Positions 18,790-28,561 of a stretch of DNA of 64,000 bases are shown one piece after another (positions within the stretch are counted from its first letter, which is position 1; every line of letters begins with the position of its first letter). The translations under genes were made by a program, and so were the position numbers. The notes under the pieces are model-generated. The model saw only the letters and a program-made list of their open reading frames with translations. It made no database searches and was not told the DNA's origin. Source of the stretch: Schauerella fraxinea (GTDB taxonomy: Bacteria > Pseudomonadota > Gammaproteobacteria > Burkholderiales > Burkholderiaceae_B); the NCBI GenBank assembly GCA_030849965.1, contig JAVDKL010000001.1:620001-684000 (forward strand), read 5' to 3'.

Positions 18790-19761
18790 ATGAAAACAAG
18801 ACAACGTATTGCCGCCGTTGCAGCGCTCGCGCTCGTCGCAGCGACGAACGCGAGCGCGGGCTACCCTGAAAAGCCGATACGTGTGATCGTGCCCTACGTG
18901 GCAGGCGGCGCAGCGGACATCACTGCTCGTGTGATCGGCGCCCACATGACGAAAGGGCTCGGGGCGACGCTCGTGGTGGAGAACAAACCCGGTGCCAACG
19001 GCATGATCGGTACCGACGCCGTCGCAAAGTCGCCCCCCGACGGCTACACGTTGCTTCTCGACGCCAGCGGCCCCTTGGTCGTGAATCCTTCCCTCTACGC
19101 GAAAACGCCATACGATCCGGTCAAGGATTTCGCGCCCATCAGCCAGGTCACCAGCTATCAGTATGTGTTGGTCGTCCCTGGCCAGTCCAAGATCCAGAAC
19201 ATCACAGATCTGATCGCGGCAGCCAAGCAGGCGCCTGGCGCACTTACTTACGGTTCGGCTGGAATCGGCGCGGGCGGACACCTGGCTGGCGAATTGTTTG
19301 GCGTGCAAACCGGCGCGAAATTCTTGCACATCCCCTACAAAGGCAACGCGCAGGCCCTGACCGACATACTGGGCGGTCAATTGACGTTTACCTTCGATAC
19401 CGTGGTCACCGCCACGCCTTATATCCGTTCAGGCAAGCTGCGCGCCTTTGCCGTCTCTGGTCCCCGCCGAGCACCGGGATTGCCAGAGGTGCCTACCCTT
19501 AAAGAATTGGGCTATGCCGATTTCGAAGTGACCCAGTTTCAAGGACTGTTGGCGCCCGCCGGAACCGACCCCGCCATCATTGCCAAGCTGCACGATGCGG
19601 TGGTGAAAGCCGCTAGCGATCCGGACGTCATAAGACAATTGGCCACGGAAGGCGGCAACGATATCGTGGCTGGCACACCGGAAGCGTTTACGCAACTGAT
19701 CCGGGAAGACCTCGTGCGCTACCGCAAGCTCCTCAAGGATGCGAACGTCAAGGCGGAATGA
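18790..19761 (+). CDS. Second Bug-family periplasmic solute receptor
   Basis: A 323-aa secreted protein: signal peptide about 1-23 (cleavage after NASA), then YPEKPIRVIVPYVAGGAAD, VVENKPGANGMIG, PDGYTLLLDASG and IPYKGNAQALTDILGGQL. A good GGAGGAG ribosome site precedes the ATG. It is clearly related to, but not a close copy of, the receptor at 16697, so the two may recognise different ligands. Its stop overlaps the next start as ATGA. Confidence 0.9.
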   Translation: MKTRQRIAAVAALALVAATNASAGYPEKPIRVIVPYVAGGAADITARVIGAHMTKGLGATLVVENKPGANGMIGTDAVAKSPPDGYTLLLDASGPLVVNPSLYAKTPYDPVKDFAPISQVTSYQYVLVVPGQSKIQNITDLIAAAKQAPGALTYGSAGIGAGGHLAGELFGVQTGAKFLHIPYKGNAQALTDILGGQLTFTFDTVVTATPYIRSGKLRAFAVSGPRRAPGLPEVPTLKELGYADFEVTQFQGLLAPAGTDPAIIAKLHDAVVKAASDPDVIRQLATEGGNDIVAGTPEAFTQLIREDLVRYRKLLKDANVKAE

Positions 19762-20534
19762 TCATGTACCAAATCGATGTTCTCATACAAGGCTACCCGG
19801 GCAGAGCCGTGTGTCATGGCGGATTGGGGTGGAGCACGACAACCCTCTTGCGGTGTAAGGGACACAACATTCTGGTCGACGTGGGCGCATTCGGCGTGCG
19901 ACACCTGTTGCGCCAGCAACTGAGTGCCTGCGGCGTCGAACCGGCAGACATCACGGACGTGGTGCTCACGCATGCCCATTACGACCACGCCGTAAATTTC
20001 ACGCTGTTTCCGAAGGCAAACGTCTGGATTGGCGATCATGAGCTGGCATGGGCGGCAGCACAGCCGCCTGATTTCAACCCGCTCCCGGAACTATATGTGC
20101 GTGAGCTTACGCAACTGGACCGCACCCGCCGTCTGCGCGACGGCGAACATTTCCTCCCTGGCATGACGGCGATAGCGTCTCCCGGGCACACGCCCGGGCA
20201 CTTGCTCTTCCACGTCGAGAACAAACAGCAATCCGTCCTCTTCACGGGAGATGCTGCCAAGAATCGCGCTGAGCTGATGTCCAGCACCGTGGCCGACACC
20301 GCCGACATTGACGCCAGCCTGCGCAGCTTGGCACAGATCTGGTCGCTCTGGCGACGCACGCCTGGCACTCTGCTTGTGCCTGGTCACGATATCGGCATGA
20401 AGCTAGACCGCGAGGGTCAGCCTTACTACGTCGGCGAACGTCATGCGGCGATCAACGCCTGGTTTGGCGACGATCTCACGCCTCAACCGATTGACCTTTG
20501 CTGCCCTCCTCAACTCGGACGCTATAGCGTCTGA
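19758..20534 (+). CDS. MBL-fold metallo-hydrolase
   Basis: A 258-aa metallo-beta-lactamase-fold protein with the metal site THAHYDHAVN (HxHxDH, residues 71-76), HTPGH, FTGDAAKN and a late PGHD, so a binuclear zinc centre is expected. There is no signal peptide. The fold covers lactonases, glyoxalase II-like thioesterases and others. In this operon a lactone or ester of the hydroxy acid handled by the Ldh_2 enzyme is a reasonable but unproven substrate. Confidence 0.85.
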   Translation: MIMYQIDVLIQGYPGRAVCHGGLGWSTTTLLRCKGHNILVDVGAFGVRHLLRQQLSACGVEPADITDVVLTHAHYDHAVNFTLFPKANVWIGDHELAWAAAQPPDFNPLPELYVRELTQLDRTRRLRDGEHFLPGMTAIASPGHTPGHLLFHVENKQQSVLFTGDAAKNRAELMSSTVADTADIDASLRSLAQIWSLWRRTPGTLLVPGHDIGMKLDREGQPYYVGERHAAINAWFGDDLTPQPIDLCCPPQLGRYSV

Positions 20535-20555
20535 CCTATCCTGAGTTCTGCTTCG

Positions 20556-21287
20556 ATGACCATTCCAACTGAATTGATTACCGCCTTCACCCCCACCGGC
20601 ATACTCAGGGCCACCATTAATCTTGGCAATCCCATCCTCGCCCGACGCGATGACGATGGCACACCTGTCGGCGTGTCTGTGGACCTTGCCCACGCGTTCG
20701 CGCAGCGGCTTGGCGTCGAACTCACCCTCATCGTGTTGGAAAGCGCGGGAGAAGCGGTTGACGTCGTCACGCAAGAAAAAGCGGACATCGGTTTCTTTGC
20801 GATCGATCCCAAGCGCGCCGCCGGCATATGCTTTACGTCCGCCTACGTGCTGATCGAAGGTGCCTATCTGGTCAGAGAGACATCGCCGCTGCAGGCGTTG
20901 GGAGAAGTAGATCGCCCAGGCCATCGGGTGACTGTAGGAAAAGGAAGCGCGTACGACCTTTTTCTGACTCGCACCTTGACACAGGCAACCATTGAACGCG
21001 CGCCTACATCGCCGACCGTGGTCGACACCTTCTTGAACAACGGTAGTGACGTCGCCGCAGGCGTGAAGCAGCAACTCGAGAAGGACGCGAGACAACATGC
21101 CGGTTTACGACTGCTGCCGGGTAGTTTCATGACCATCCAGCAGGCAATGGGCTTACCTGCGGCGCGAGGCGATGGCGCCGCCCGCTTATTGGCCGATTTT
21201 GTCGAAGACATGAAGCGAGATGGCGTCGTGGCGAAGGCGCTTGCCCGACATGGCATCGAGGGTGCGAAAGTAGCACCGGCCAGCTAA
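20556..21287 (+). CDS. Family-3 solute-binding-like protein without signal peptide
   Basis: A 243-aa protein with the type-II periplasmic binding fold of ABC amino-acid receptors (SBP_bac_3): GILRATINLGNPILA, VGVSVDLAHAFAQRLGVELTL, ADIGFFAIDPKRA, VTVGKGSAYDLFLTRTL. No signal peptide is present, and the frame cannot be extended because the previous gene's stop lies in frame 21 bases upstream. It is probably cytoplasmic, perhaps an enzyme or ligand sensor rather than a transport receptor. It is last in the cassette. Confidence 0.75.
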   Translation: MTIPTELITAFTPTGILRATINLGNPILARRDDDGTPVGVSVDLAHAFAQRLGVELTLIVLESAGEAVDVVTQEKADIGFFAIDPKRAAGICFTSAYVLIEGAYLVRETSPLQALGEVDRPGHRVTVGKGSAYDLFLTRTLTQATIERAPTSPTVVDTFLNNGSDVAAGVKQQLEKDARQHAGLRLLPGSFMTIQQAMGLPAARGDGAARLLADFVEDMKRDGVVAKALARHGIEGAKVAPAS

Positions 21288-21365
21288 CTTGCCAGTCTCA
21301 TTGCAATATTGCCAACACTTCAGCTGCGGTCGCCATGCATCGCGATCGGCTTAGCCGAAAGCGTC

Positions 21366-21400
21366 ACGCACTCAGTGGCGGTCTGTTCCATTGAGTGCGT
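21366..21400. terminator. Inverted repeat between convergent genes, possible terminator
   Basis: ACGCACTCA (21366-21374) and TGAGTGCGT (21392-21400) form a perfect 9-bp stem with a 17-base loop, between the stops of the solute-binding-like gene and the chemoreceptor gene. There is no T-run, so termination is only a guess. Confidence 0.35.
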
Positions 21401-21414
21401 ACCTTGCGCTCTAT

Positions 21415-23154
21415 TTAGGCAGGCGCACCTAACGCCGCATGTGCGTAGCCACCCGACCGGCTTTGACGCGTCGAGACCTGCGCCACCTCCGGCATGCCGT
21501 CATTCAGCTTGAAGACGGCCACGGCATCGGCCAACTGCTGGGCCTGCTCCTGCAACGAAGCGGCGGCGGCTGCAGCCTCTTCCACGAGCGACGCGTTTTG
21601 CTGAGTTACCTCATCCATCTGCGACACGGCGCGATTCACTTGATCGATACCCGTGGACTGCTCATCGGATGCCGCCGAGATTTCGCCCATGATGTCGGTC
21701 ACACGTTTCACCGATGACACGATTTCCTGCATGGTGTCGCCTGCACGCGCCACTTGTTGCGATCCGGCGCCAACCTTGCTCACCGAGTCTTCGATCAAGC
21801 CTTTGATTTCTTTTGCAGCTTGAGCACTGCGCTGTGCCAACGAGCGCACTTCGGCCGCCACTACCGCAAAGCCTTTACCCTGCTCACCCGCGCGCGCCGC
21901 TTCCACGGCCGCGTTCAACGCGAGAATGTTGGTTTGGAAGGCAATGCTGTCGATCACGCCGACGATTTCGGAGATCTTCTTCGAGCTCGTTGAAATGGCT
22001 TGCATCGTGCCCACCACTTCATTCACGACGCTACCGCCGCGCTCAGCCACATCCGAAGCACTCGCGGCAAGCTTGTTGGCTTGGCGCGCATTGTCGGCGT
22101 TTTGCTTCACGGTCGAGGCCAGTTCTTCCATGCTCGCGGCGGTTTCTTCGAGCGAAGCCGCCTGTTGCTCGGTACGGCTCGACAGATCGGTGTTACCTGC
22201 CGAAATCTCACGCGAACCGATGTTGATCTCATCCACACCGCGACGTACTGACGACACGGTATGCGTGAGGCTTTCCTGCATGCGGCGCAATGCACTGAAC
22301 AACGAGCCGACTTCATTCGTCGAAGTCACATCGATACTCTGCGTCAGATCCCCTGCCGCGATACGGTCGAAGTGCTGCCCTGCGTTTACCAACGGACGAA
22401 CAACCGTACGACCGAACATCATGCGGGCGAGCACCATCATGATGAAGGACAGCACCACTGCGGCGATCACGGCGATCGCAGCGAGCTTGAAGTTCTGCTC
22501 CGCTTTAGCGGAGGTCGCGTCCTGCGACTTCTTGATGTAATCGCCGAACTTGGCGATCGCATCGATAAAAGCCTGGCTACGCGGCGTGCCGTAGTCGGTA
22601 TTGACCATGTAGAAGGTCGAGTAGTCTTCGCTACGCAGCGCTTCGACCATGGTGTCGACGCCGTCATCGATGTAGGAACGATAGCGACGCACCAAATCCA
22701 TCGAAACCTGACGTCCTTCGTCGTCTTGCAGCAGATTCTGTTGGAAATTGGTGAACTGAGTACGAACTTCGTTCAACAGATCGTTGGCGCTCTTAAGCGA
22801 CGCTTGCGCAGCGGCGGTCATTGAGCGATTGCCGGTACCGGCCTCTTGAAACTGGCGTGCGGCGACGAGCAACGAAACCCGTGCGCGCAGCATATCGCTA
22901 TTGATGTCTTGCACCTGTGCGGCGCGATCGGTCAACCCTTCAAGATCTTTGACCGCTTTGAAGTTCTCATCGAGAAAATACACGGACATGGCGCCCATCG
23001 CAGCCACCAACAGGGCAAACACGCCCAACACCCACATCAGCAAAGTGCCGACTCGTGTGTTACGCAGCGATCGCTTCGTTTTTACTTTTGGCTTGCGAGC
23101 AGTCTTTTTTTTGGACGCCTTGTTCGGCGTCGACGGCTCAAGCGTCATTTCCAT
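21415..23154 (-). CDS. Methyl-accepting chemotaxis protein (receptor 1)
   Basis: A 579-aa transmembrane receptor: an unusually basic N-terminal tail (about 1-35), TM1 36-60, a mostly helical periplasmic sensor (61-222, four-helix-bundle type), TM2 224-246, HAMP (about 247-300), then the signalling hairpin with the conserved tip [20 protein letters not shown]. The C-terminus ends [12 protein letters not shown], with no CheR-tethering pentapeptide. The signalling domain is nearly the same as in receptor 2, while the sensors differ. It is last in a run starting from flgK. Confidence 0.93.
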   Translation of the reverse strand: MEMTLEPSTPNKASKKKTARKPKVKTKRSLRNTRVGTLLMWVLGVFALLVAAMGAMSVYFLDENFKAVKDLEGLTDRAAQVQDINSDMLRARVSLLVAARQFQEAGTGNRSMTAAAQASLKSANDLLNEVRTQFTNFQQNLLQDDEGRQVSMDLVRRYRSYIDDGVDTMVEALRSEDYSTFYMVNTDYGTPRSQAFIDAIAKFGDYIKKSQDATSAKAEQNFKLAAIAVIAAVVLSFIMMVLARMMFGRTVVRPLVNAGQHFDRIAAGDLTQSIDVTSTNEVGSLFSALRRMQESLTHTVSSVRRGVDEINIGSREISAGNTDLSSRTEQQAASLEETAASMEELASTVKQNADNARQANKLAASASDVAERGGSVVNEVVGTMQAISTSSKKISEIVGVIDSIAFQTNILALNAAVEAARAGEQGKGFAVVAAEVRSLAQRSAQAAKEIKGLIEDSVSKVGAGSQQVARAGDTMQEIVSSVKRVTDIMGEISAASDEQSTGIDQVNRAVSQMDEVTQQNASLVEEAAAAAASLQEQAQQLADAVAVFKLNDGMPEVAQVSTRQSRSGGYAHAALGAPA

Positions 23155-23197
23155 GTTTTATCCCCTTTCGTGAAATCTATTTGGCGCTGTGGTGCGC

Positions 23198-23644
23198 TTA
23201 GCTACCGAACCGCCCACCGGCTTGCCAAGGCTCCGGATATTGAGGCGGCGTCAGCAACTTGGTACGTAACCACGGCTCGATTAACAAATTTGTGCTGTCG
23301 ACAAGACGGATCAAACGTTGATCCGGGCCAAACTGCAGCGTGACCGATTTACGCGAATAAAGCCCATCGGTCACGATGGAAAACTTGTAAGCCCAGCGCA
23401 CGTAGGAGGTACCGTCGCGCTGCGGAAAGATCTCGGCAGGAGGTGCGGTGAAAGCCTGGACGGCCTCTACCAGCGTGGTTTCACCTGGCTGAAAATGCGT
23501 CAATGCACCACCGTCGAAATTGTTGCCGACAGTGGTGCAAGCCGATACCAACGCGAAAATCCACACAAACCAGCACGTGCGCAGCAAGGAGCGCGCGCCG
23601 GTTGTGAAAATACGCGGGTTAAAACGATTCCCAGTCATCATCAT
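23198..23644 (-). CDS. Small predicted outer-membrane lipoprotein between two chemoreceptors
   Basis: A 148-aa protein with a hydrophobic signal and lipobox LVSAC (Cys36), then about 110 residues with a [15 protein letters not shown] helix and strands ([17 protein letters not shown]) that recall the small BamE/SmpA-like fold. Three tandem ATGs (23644, 23641, 23638) are possible starts; all overlap the end of the receptor-2 gene. Its place between receptor genes may mean co-expression with motility. The family is not recognised with confidence and the function is unknown. Confidence 0.7.
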   Translation of the reverse strand: MMMTGNRFNPRIFTTGARSLLRTCWFVWIFALVSACTTVGNNFDGGALTHFQPGETTLVEAVQAFTAPPAEIFPQRDGTSYVRWAYKFSIVTDGLYSRKSVTLQFGPDQRLIRLVDSTNLLIEPWLRTKLLTPPQYPEPWQAGGRFGS

Positions 23645-25829
23645 TCACGGGTTGGGAGGATTTGGATGGCAGTGCGCTGGAAGACGACGCAGCACCGGGG
23701 GTCGTGGTTGTCCGGCGCCGGGCAGGCGGCGATACGGGTGTTGCCGGCACTGCAGATGCGGAACCATCCGTCTGCGATGATCCCGCGGCCGACGTCGGCC
23801 GAATTTCCCGGCGCAACTCCGCTGCCGACTGCGGCGCACGCGACGTCGTATTGGCTTGACCCGTCGACGACCGTGCAGCACGCGAAGCGGTACTTGCCGT
23901 TGCAGCCGCGCCAGGCTTGGCCTTAGGCGCGCTCAATCGCGGGGCAGTGGTTGCTGCGCCAGCTTGGGCAGCCCCTGCAATCGAGCTGGAGGGCGACGCC
24001 GATTTGCTCATTGTCTGACCTGATGAACTACCGGTGGATGCGCTCGATGCGCCCGCAGACTTTGCTGCAGCGCGGGTGTCTCGCGCCGCTGTCGTCGGCG
24101 CAGGCAACGCCACGACAGGCGTCTCGACCATCGAGGCACGCTCAGGCGTACGCGGCGATGACGCCCGCGTTGCCTGAGTGGCGTTTGTCGGACGGGAAAC
24201 GCTGGCGGTCTGGGCGTAACCTGCTCCGAACGACGAGGCTTGTCCGCCCGTTGCCGCCCGCGTGGGGGTACCGGCTTGTGTGTGATCGATCTTGAACACA
24301 GCAACCGCTTCAGCCAACGCCTCGGCTTGCGTTTGCAGCGCGCCGGACGCGGCAGCTGCTTGCTCCACCAACGCGGCATTCTGCTGCGTCACGTCGTCCA
24401 TTTGTGTCACGGCCTGATTGACTTGATCGATGCCATTGGATTGCTCGGCCGACGCGGCCGCAATCTCGCCAATGATGTCGGTCACACGCTTCACAGAGGC
24501 GACGATTTCCTTCATCGTGGCACCAGCCTGTTCAACCTGTTGCGAACCCACGCGAACCTTGCTCGACGAATCCTCGATCAAACCCTTGATCTCTTTAGCT
24601 GCTTGCGCGCTGCGCTGTGCGAGCGTGCGCACTTCGGCTGCCACAACCGCAAAGCCCTTGCCTTGTTCGCCGGCGCGTGCCGCCTCAACGGCTGCGTTCA
24701 GCGCCAGGATGTTGGTTTGAAACGCGATGCTATCGATAACGCCGACGATCTCCGAGATTTTCTTGGAGCTGGTCGAAATGGCGTCCATTGTCTGCACGAC
24801 ATCGGACACCGCATCGCCGCCCCGCTCGGCCACATCCGAGGCACTTGCGGCAAGCTTGTTGGCCTGACGGGCGTTATCGGCGTTTTGCTTGACGGTCGAC
24901 GCCAGCTCTTCCATCGTTGCAGCGGTTTCTTCCAGCGACGCAGCTTGTTGCTCGGTACGGCTCGACAGATCCGTATTGCCCGATGCAATCTCACGCGTAC
25001 CCACATTGATCTCTTGCACGCCTGACCGCACCCGATGGATGGTTGTGGTCAAGCTTTCCTGCATGCGCTTGATGGCTTCGAACAGCGCCCCGATCTCGTT
25101 CTTCGATTGAACGGTAACCCGTCCCGTAAAATCGCCTTGGGCGATACGGTCAAAATGCGTACCCGCCAATCGCAACGGCTGCAACACCATGCGACTAATC
25201 AATACCCAGCAACCAAAGGCCAACAGGATGGCTGCGACGAGCACGGCCAGCATGATGTTTCTGGCGCGCTCGAATTCGGTTTGCGCTTGCGCGACCAAGC
25301 CATCGGTATAGCGGTCGATCTCGTCTTTGAACGTGTCTGCGGCAGCACTGTAGGCATCACGCGCGGCACCCGCCTGCGTGCTATTGCGCGAAAAGTCTTC
25401 GACGGCCCGCGAATTGACGGCAGCGGCCATACGCTCGATGACCGCTGCATAGGCGGTATACGACTTGGCAACGTTTTCAGTCAGACCGCCGTTGACACGT
25501 CCCCGCAGCGATTCGCTGTACTTTTGAAAGTGCGTGCGCGACGCCTGGAGACCCCGTGTGGCCACCGACACACCACCGGACAAATCGGAGGTTTCGCCAC
25601 CTTGCCATTGAATGAACAACGTATTCAACACCGAGGCAGCGCGGAGTGCCTGGATGGTGGCTAAGTCGAGTTCTGTGACTTGGTTGGTATAGACATCATT
25701 GATGCCTTCCAACTTCTCGTGCGCGCGCTGGGCATTCCAGATGGCCAGGCCGCACGTGGCGGCAATAGCGATCAGCAACAGCGCAAGCACGCCAATAATG
25801 CAACTACGGACTTTCAGATTCGAAAACAT
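23619..25829 (-). CDS. Methyl-accepting chemotaxis protein with C-terminal pentapeptide (receptor 2)
   Basis: A 736-aa receptor: TM1 about 10-32, periplasmic helical sensor, TM2 about 190-212, HAMP, then the signalling domain with [20 protein letters not shown]. After it comes a very long, Ala/Ser/Thr/Pro-rich tail (about 535-730) ending in DWESF, a match to the NWETF-type peptide that tethers CheR and CheB. The long flexible tail would extend the reach of the tethered enzymes. It lies 23 bases after flgL and is probably cotranscribed with flgK and flgL. Confidence 0.94.
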   Translation of the reverse strand: MFSNLKVRSCIIGVLALLLIAIAATCGLAIWNAQRAHEKLEGINDVYTNQVTELDLATIQALRAASVLNTLFIQWQGGETSDLSGGVSVATRGLQASRTHFQKYSESLRGRVNGGLTENVAKSYTAYAAVIERMAAAVNSRAVEDFSRNSTQAGAARDAYSAAADTFKDEIDRYTDGLVAQAQTEFERARNIMLAVLVAAILLAFGCWVLISRMVLQPLRLAGTHFDRIAQGDFTGRVTVQSKNEIGALFEAIKRMQESLTTTIHRVRSGVQEINVGTREIASGNTDLSSRTEQQAASLEETAATMEELASTVKQNADNARQANKLAASASDVAERGGDAVSDVVQTMDAISTSSKKISEIVGVIDSIAFQTNILALNAAVEAARAGEQGKGFAVVAAEVRTLAQRSAQAAKEIKGLIEDSSSKVRVGSQQVEQAGATMKEIVASVKRVTDIIGEIAAASAEQSNGIDQVNQAVTQMDDVTQQNAALVEQAAAASGALQTQAEALAEAVAVFKIDHTQAGTPTRAATGGQASSFGAGYAQTASVSRPTNATQATRASSPRTPERASMVETPVVALPAPTTAARDTRAAAKSAGASSASTGSSSGQTMSKSASPSSSIAGAAQAGAATTAPRLSAPKAKPGAAATASTASRAARSSTGQANTTSRAPQSAAELRREIRPTSAAGSSQTDGSASAVPATPVSPPARRRTTTTPGAASSSSALPSKSSQPVNDDDWESF

Positions 25830-25852
25830 GGTTTGCGCTGATGGACGCTAGG

Positions 25853-26791
25853 TTAGGACTTGAGGAATTCGGAAGCGATGCTTTGGAGGATCTGATATGA
25901 CATGGCTGATACTTGAACGGCCAATTGATAGCTCTGCAACTGCGAAATGCCTTCGATGGGATCGAGATCTTCGATATCGCTCAGTTTTTTTGCAATGCGA
26001 AGCGACTGTTGCGCGCCTGCTGCGTCCAGAGACTCGACCTCGTTAAAACGTGCACCAAGTGCGGCGCGCGTGGAGGTTGCGTTATCGAAAACCGACGCCA
26101 TGTTGCGATTGGATTCGCCAACCACCGCGTTCAAGTTATCCATCGCTGCAGGGTCCCCTGCAACAGGCGTCTTGAGTGTCGTGATTAATTTATCCAGCGT
26201 TGCGAAGAGGTCGACAGGACCGCTGCCATCGCTGGCCTGAGCCGAAAAGAACTTGTCGCCAACAATACTCGTTGCCACTTCGCGGCTCGCTTCGATCTGT
26301 ACTGTGCGTGCTTCGTTCAACGGCGGCAAAATCTTGAACGTGCCGTCCTCTTCGAAGGGTTGCTCGTTGCCAGCAAGTCCGGAAAACAGATATTGACCGT
26401 TGGCGTCCTTCGAGTTTGCATTGGCGAGCAGCGAGTCGCGGATGCCTTGCAGCTCGGTCGCCAAGACCGCGCGATCGTCATCGGAATAAGTGGTGTTACC
26501 CGCTTGCACGATCTTTGTGCGTAAAGCTGTGATCGAATCGATGACCGTGGTCATCACGGTTTCTTGCTCTTGAAGTTGCTGCTTGGCTGCGGTCCGGTTG
26601 TTCTGGAACGCCTTGTTCACACTGGCTTCTTGCGCAGTGTTGATCGACTGAGCAGCGCCCAACGGGTCGTCACCCGGATTGAGAAACTTCTTCATGTCGG
26701 CGTTCTTGAGCATTTGCTCGTCGGCCTTGGCACGGGCGGACGAAATAGCGTTCTGGCTATTTCGGTAGCTCATTTGCGTGCTGATCATCAT
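25853..26791 (-). CDS. flgL: Hook-filament junction protein FlgL (HAP3)
   Basis: A 312-aa flagellin-like junction protein. The N-terminal helix (MMISTQMSYRNSQNAISSA) and the C-terminal helix (LQSYQLAVQVSAMSYQIL) match the D0/D1 zones of FlgL/FliC-type proteins. GGAG lies nine bases before the first of two tandem ATGs. It follows flgK in the same direction. Confidence 0.93.
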   Translation of the reverse strand: MMISTQMSYRNSQNAISSARAKADEQMLKNADMKKFLNPGDDPLGAAQSINTAQEASVNKAFQNNRTAAKQQLQEQETVMTTVIDSITALRTKIVQAGNTTYSDDDRAVLATELQGIRDSLLANANSKDANGQYLFSGLAGNEQPFEEDGTFKILPPLNEARTVQIEASREVATSIVGDKFFSAQASDGSGPVDLFATLDKLITTLKTPVAGDPAAMDNLNAVVGESNRNMASVFDNATSTRAALGARFNEVESLDAAGAQQSLRIAKKLSDIEDLDPIEGISQLQSYQLAVQVSAMSYQILQSIASEFLKS

Positions 26792-26830
26792 ATCGTTCTA
26801 CTCCACTTAAGAGCGAGGCGCGGCGCGCGC

Positions 26831-28489
26831 TCAGCCCTTCAATCCGAGAATGGTGTCAAAAATGGTGGATGCCGTCTGCAGCACTTTGGCGCTCGCCTGG
26901 TACTGGCGTTGAAACGTCATCATGTCGTTCATTTCCAGCGTTTCGCTCGTTCCCGACACGTTCTGCTGGGCGGAAAAACGCTCATTCGCCAACTTGGTCT
27001 GGGCCTCGAAGGCCGACTTGACGCCTGCAGCGTCCACACCGATCACGTTCACGAACTGTGAATACAACTCGGTCAGGTTGGCGGTACCACTATTGAAAAT
27101 GCGGTCGCTTTGCAAGGCCGCGAGTGCCTTGGCCGTTTCGCCGTTTGCCGAACCGCCGGCAGCATCGGCTGCTGCAATGTCTTCCGAGTTCTGCACCAAT
27201 TGCGTCAGATCGCGCGCGGCATCACGCGTCGGCGAAAGAATCCAGGTGTCGCCGTCAGCTGCCGCACCGGTGACATCCACGGAAACGCCATCCAGGTCCA
27301 ACGTTGGGCCAGCGCCGGCACTCGTTGCGGTGCCGTTGGGCAAACGCGTCACCATGTATTCGCCCGCCGCACCAACGCTGGCGTCGAAACGGATCTGATA
27401 GTCGCTGGTGTTCAACTTTGCGATGTCGGCAAGCTTGTATGCCGGCGTAAGTGTTGCCGCGCCCGTATTGCCTGCATTCTTCAGAATCTTCGGATCGCCG
27501 ATCGAGAAGAAATCGCCGCCGGCAGCACCGGCAGCGGTCTGACCCGTGCTGTGAATCGCGTTGAAGGCCGTAGCCAGTGCAATCGACAACTGACCCAAGC
27601 GGTTTTGCGCACCGTCCAGCGAGTTCGAGCGAACGGCAACCAGACCGCCCAACGTACCATTGACGACGGACGAATCTGCCATATCGACCGTCTGCGACGT
27701 GGTGGGACCGGTTTGGATCGTTGCGGCCACGACGACACGCTGCGGATCGGCGTCGGAGGGCTTTGCCACCAAGGGATAGACTTTGTTGCCCGACAACAGC
27801 GTGGTGCCATTTTCCAGCGTGACCGTGACGCGGTCGCCGTCGGGTACGGTTTTGATGCCGACCAAGCTGTTGAGCTCGCGCAACTTCTGATCACGCAGAT
27901 CGAGCAAGTCGTTGGGGGCATGACCCGTGCCGGTGGCGGTGGTGATGCTCTTGTTGAGATCGTTGATCTCGTTCAGGTAGCTGTTTACCTGCGTGACGGC
28001 ATTCGAGATCTGCGTATTGAGTCCGTCGCGTTGGGTTTGCAGCTCGTTGTAGGCTGACTTGATCTGGCTGACAAGCGTATTGCCCTTGCCGATTACATCT
28101 TCACGAATCGCCGGATCGGCCGGGCTGCTGGCCAGGCTGTTGAGGCTGGAAAAGAAAGCGGAGATCGCCGGTGAGACGCCGACAGTGCGGTCCGAGAACA
28201 ACGAAGCGATTTGCGTCAATTGCGCCGACTGGGCGCTCAAGCTCGACTCTTTGCTCTCTGCATTGCTGAGCTGCTGATACAGAAATCCATCGTATGCACG
28301 CTGGATCGTGACTGCGTTCACACCCATGCCGATGTAGCCGGTACCGGTAGACATTGCACTATTTGTAGCGACCTGCACGCTCTGGCGGTTGTAGCCCGGC
28401 GTGAGGACGTTCTGCATGTTATTGGCCGCGACCTGAAGACGCAGTTCCGATGTACGGACGCCGGAGAGACCCAAATTAAACAGATTCAT
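26831..28489 (-). CDS. flgK: Hook-filament junction protein FlgK (HAP1)
   Basis: A 552-aa junction protein: MNLFNLGLSGVRTSELRLQ at the N-terminus, ANNMQNVLTPGYNRQSV just after, and the C-terminal MMTFQRQYQASAKVLQTA helix, all FlgK signatures. AGAGGA precedes the ATG. It has its own sigma-28 promoter in the flgJ-flgK gap, so it is a late gene, leading flgL and the receptors. Confidence 0.95.
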   Translation of the reverse strand: MNLFNLGLSGVRTSELRLQVAANNMQNVLTPGYNRQSVQVATNSAMSTGTGYIGMGVNAVTIQRAYDGFLYQQLSNAESKESSLSAQSAQLTQIASLFSDRTVGVSPAISAFFSSLNSLASSPADPAIREDVIGKGNTLVSQIKSAYNELQTQRDGLNTQISNAVTQVNSYLNEINDLNKSITTATGTGHAPNDLLDLRDQKLRELNSLVGIKTVPDGDRVTVTLENGTTLLSGNKVYPLVAKPSDADPQRVVVAATIQTGPTTSQTVDMADSSVVNGTLGGLVAVRSNSLDGAQNRLGQLSIALATAFNAIHSTGQTAAGAAGGDFFSIGDPKILKNAGNTGAATLTPAYKLADIAKLNTSDYQIRFDASVGAAGEYMVTRLPNGTATSAGAGPTLDLDGVSVDVTGAAADGDTWILSPTRDAARDLTQLVQNSEDIAAADAAGGSANGETAKALAALQSDRIFNSGTANLTELYSQFVNVIGVDAAGVKSAFEAQTKLANERFSAQQNVSGTSETLEMNDMMTFQRQYQASAKVLQTASTIFDTILGLKG

Positions 28490-28534
28490 GCAGATGTCCT
28501 CTTGTTACCAAAATCGCTTAAGCGTTATGAATGA

Positions 28535-28561
28535 TTAACGGCAGGACAATGGCGATATTTA
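28535..28561 (-). promoter_or_regulatory. Sigma-28 (FliA) promoter of flgK
   Basis: On the minus strand TAAATATC (28561-28554), 11 bases, then GCCGTTAA (28542-28535) matches the FliA consensus TAAAGTTT-N11-GCCGATAA with a perfect TAAA core and spacing. The -35 element contains the flgJ stop codon TAA. Confidence 0.85.
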
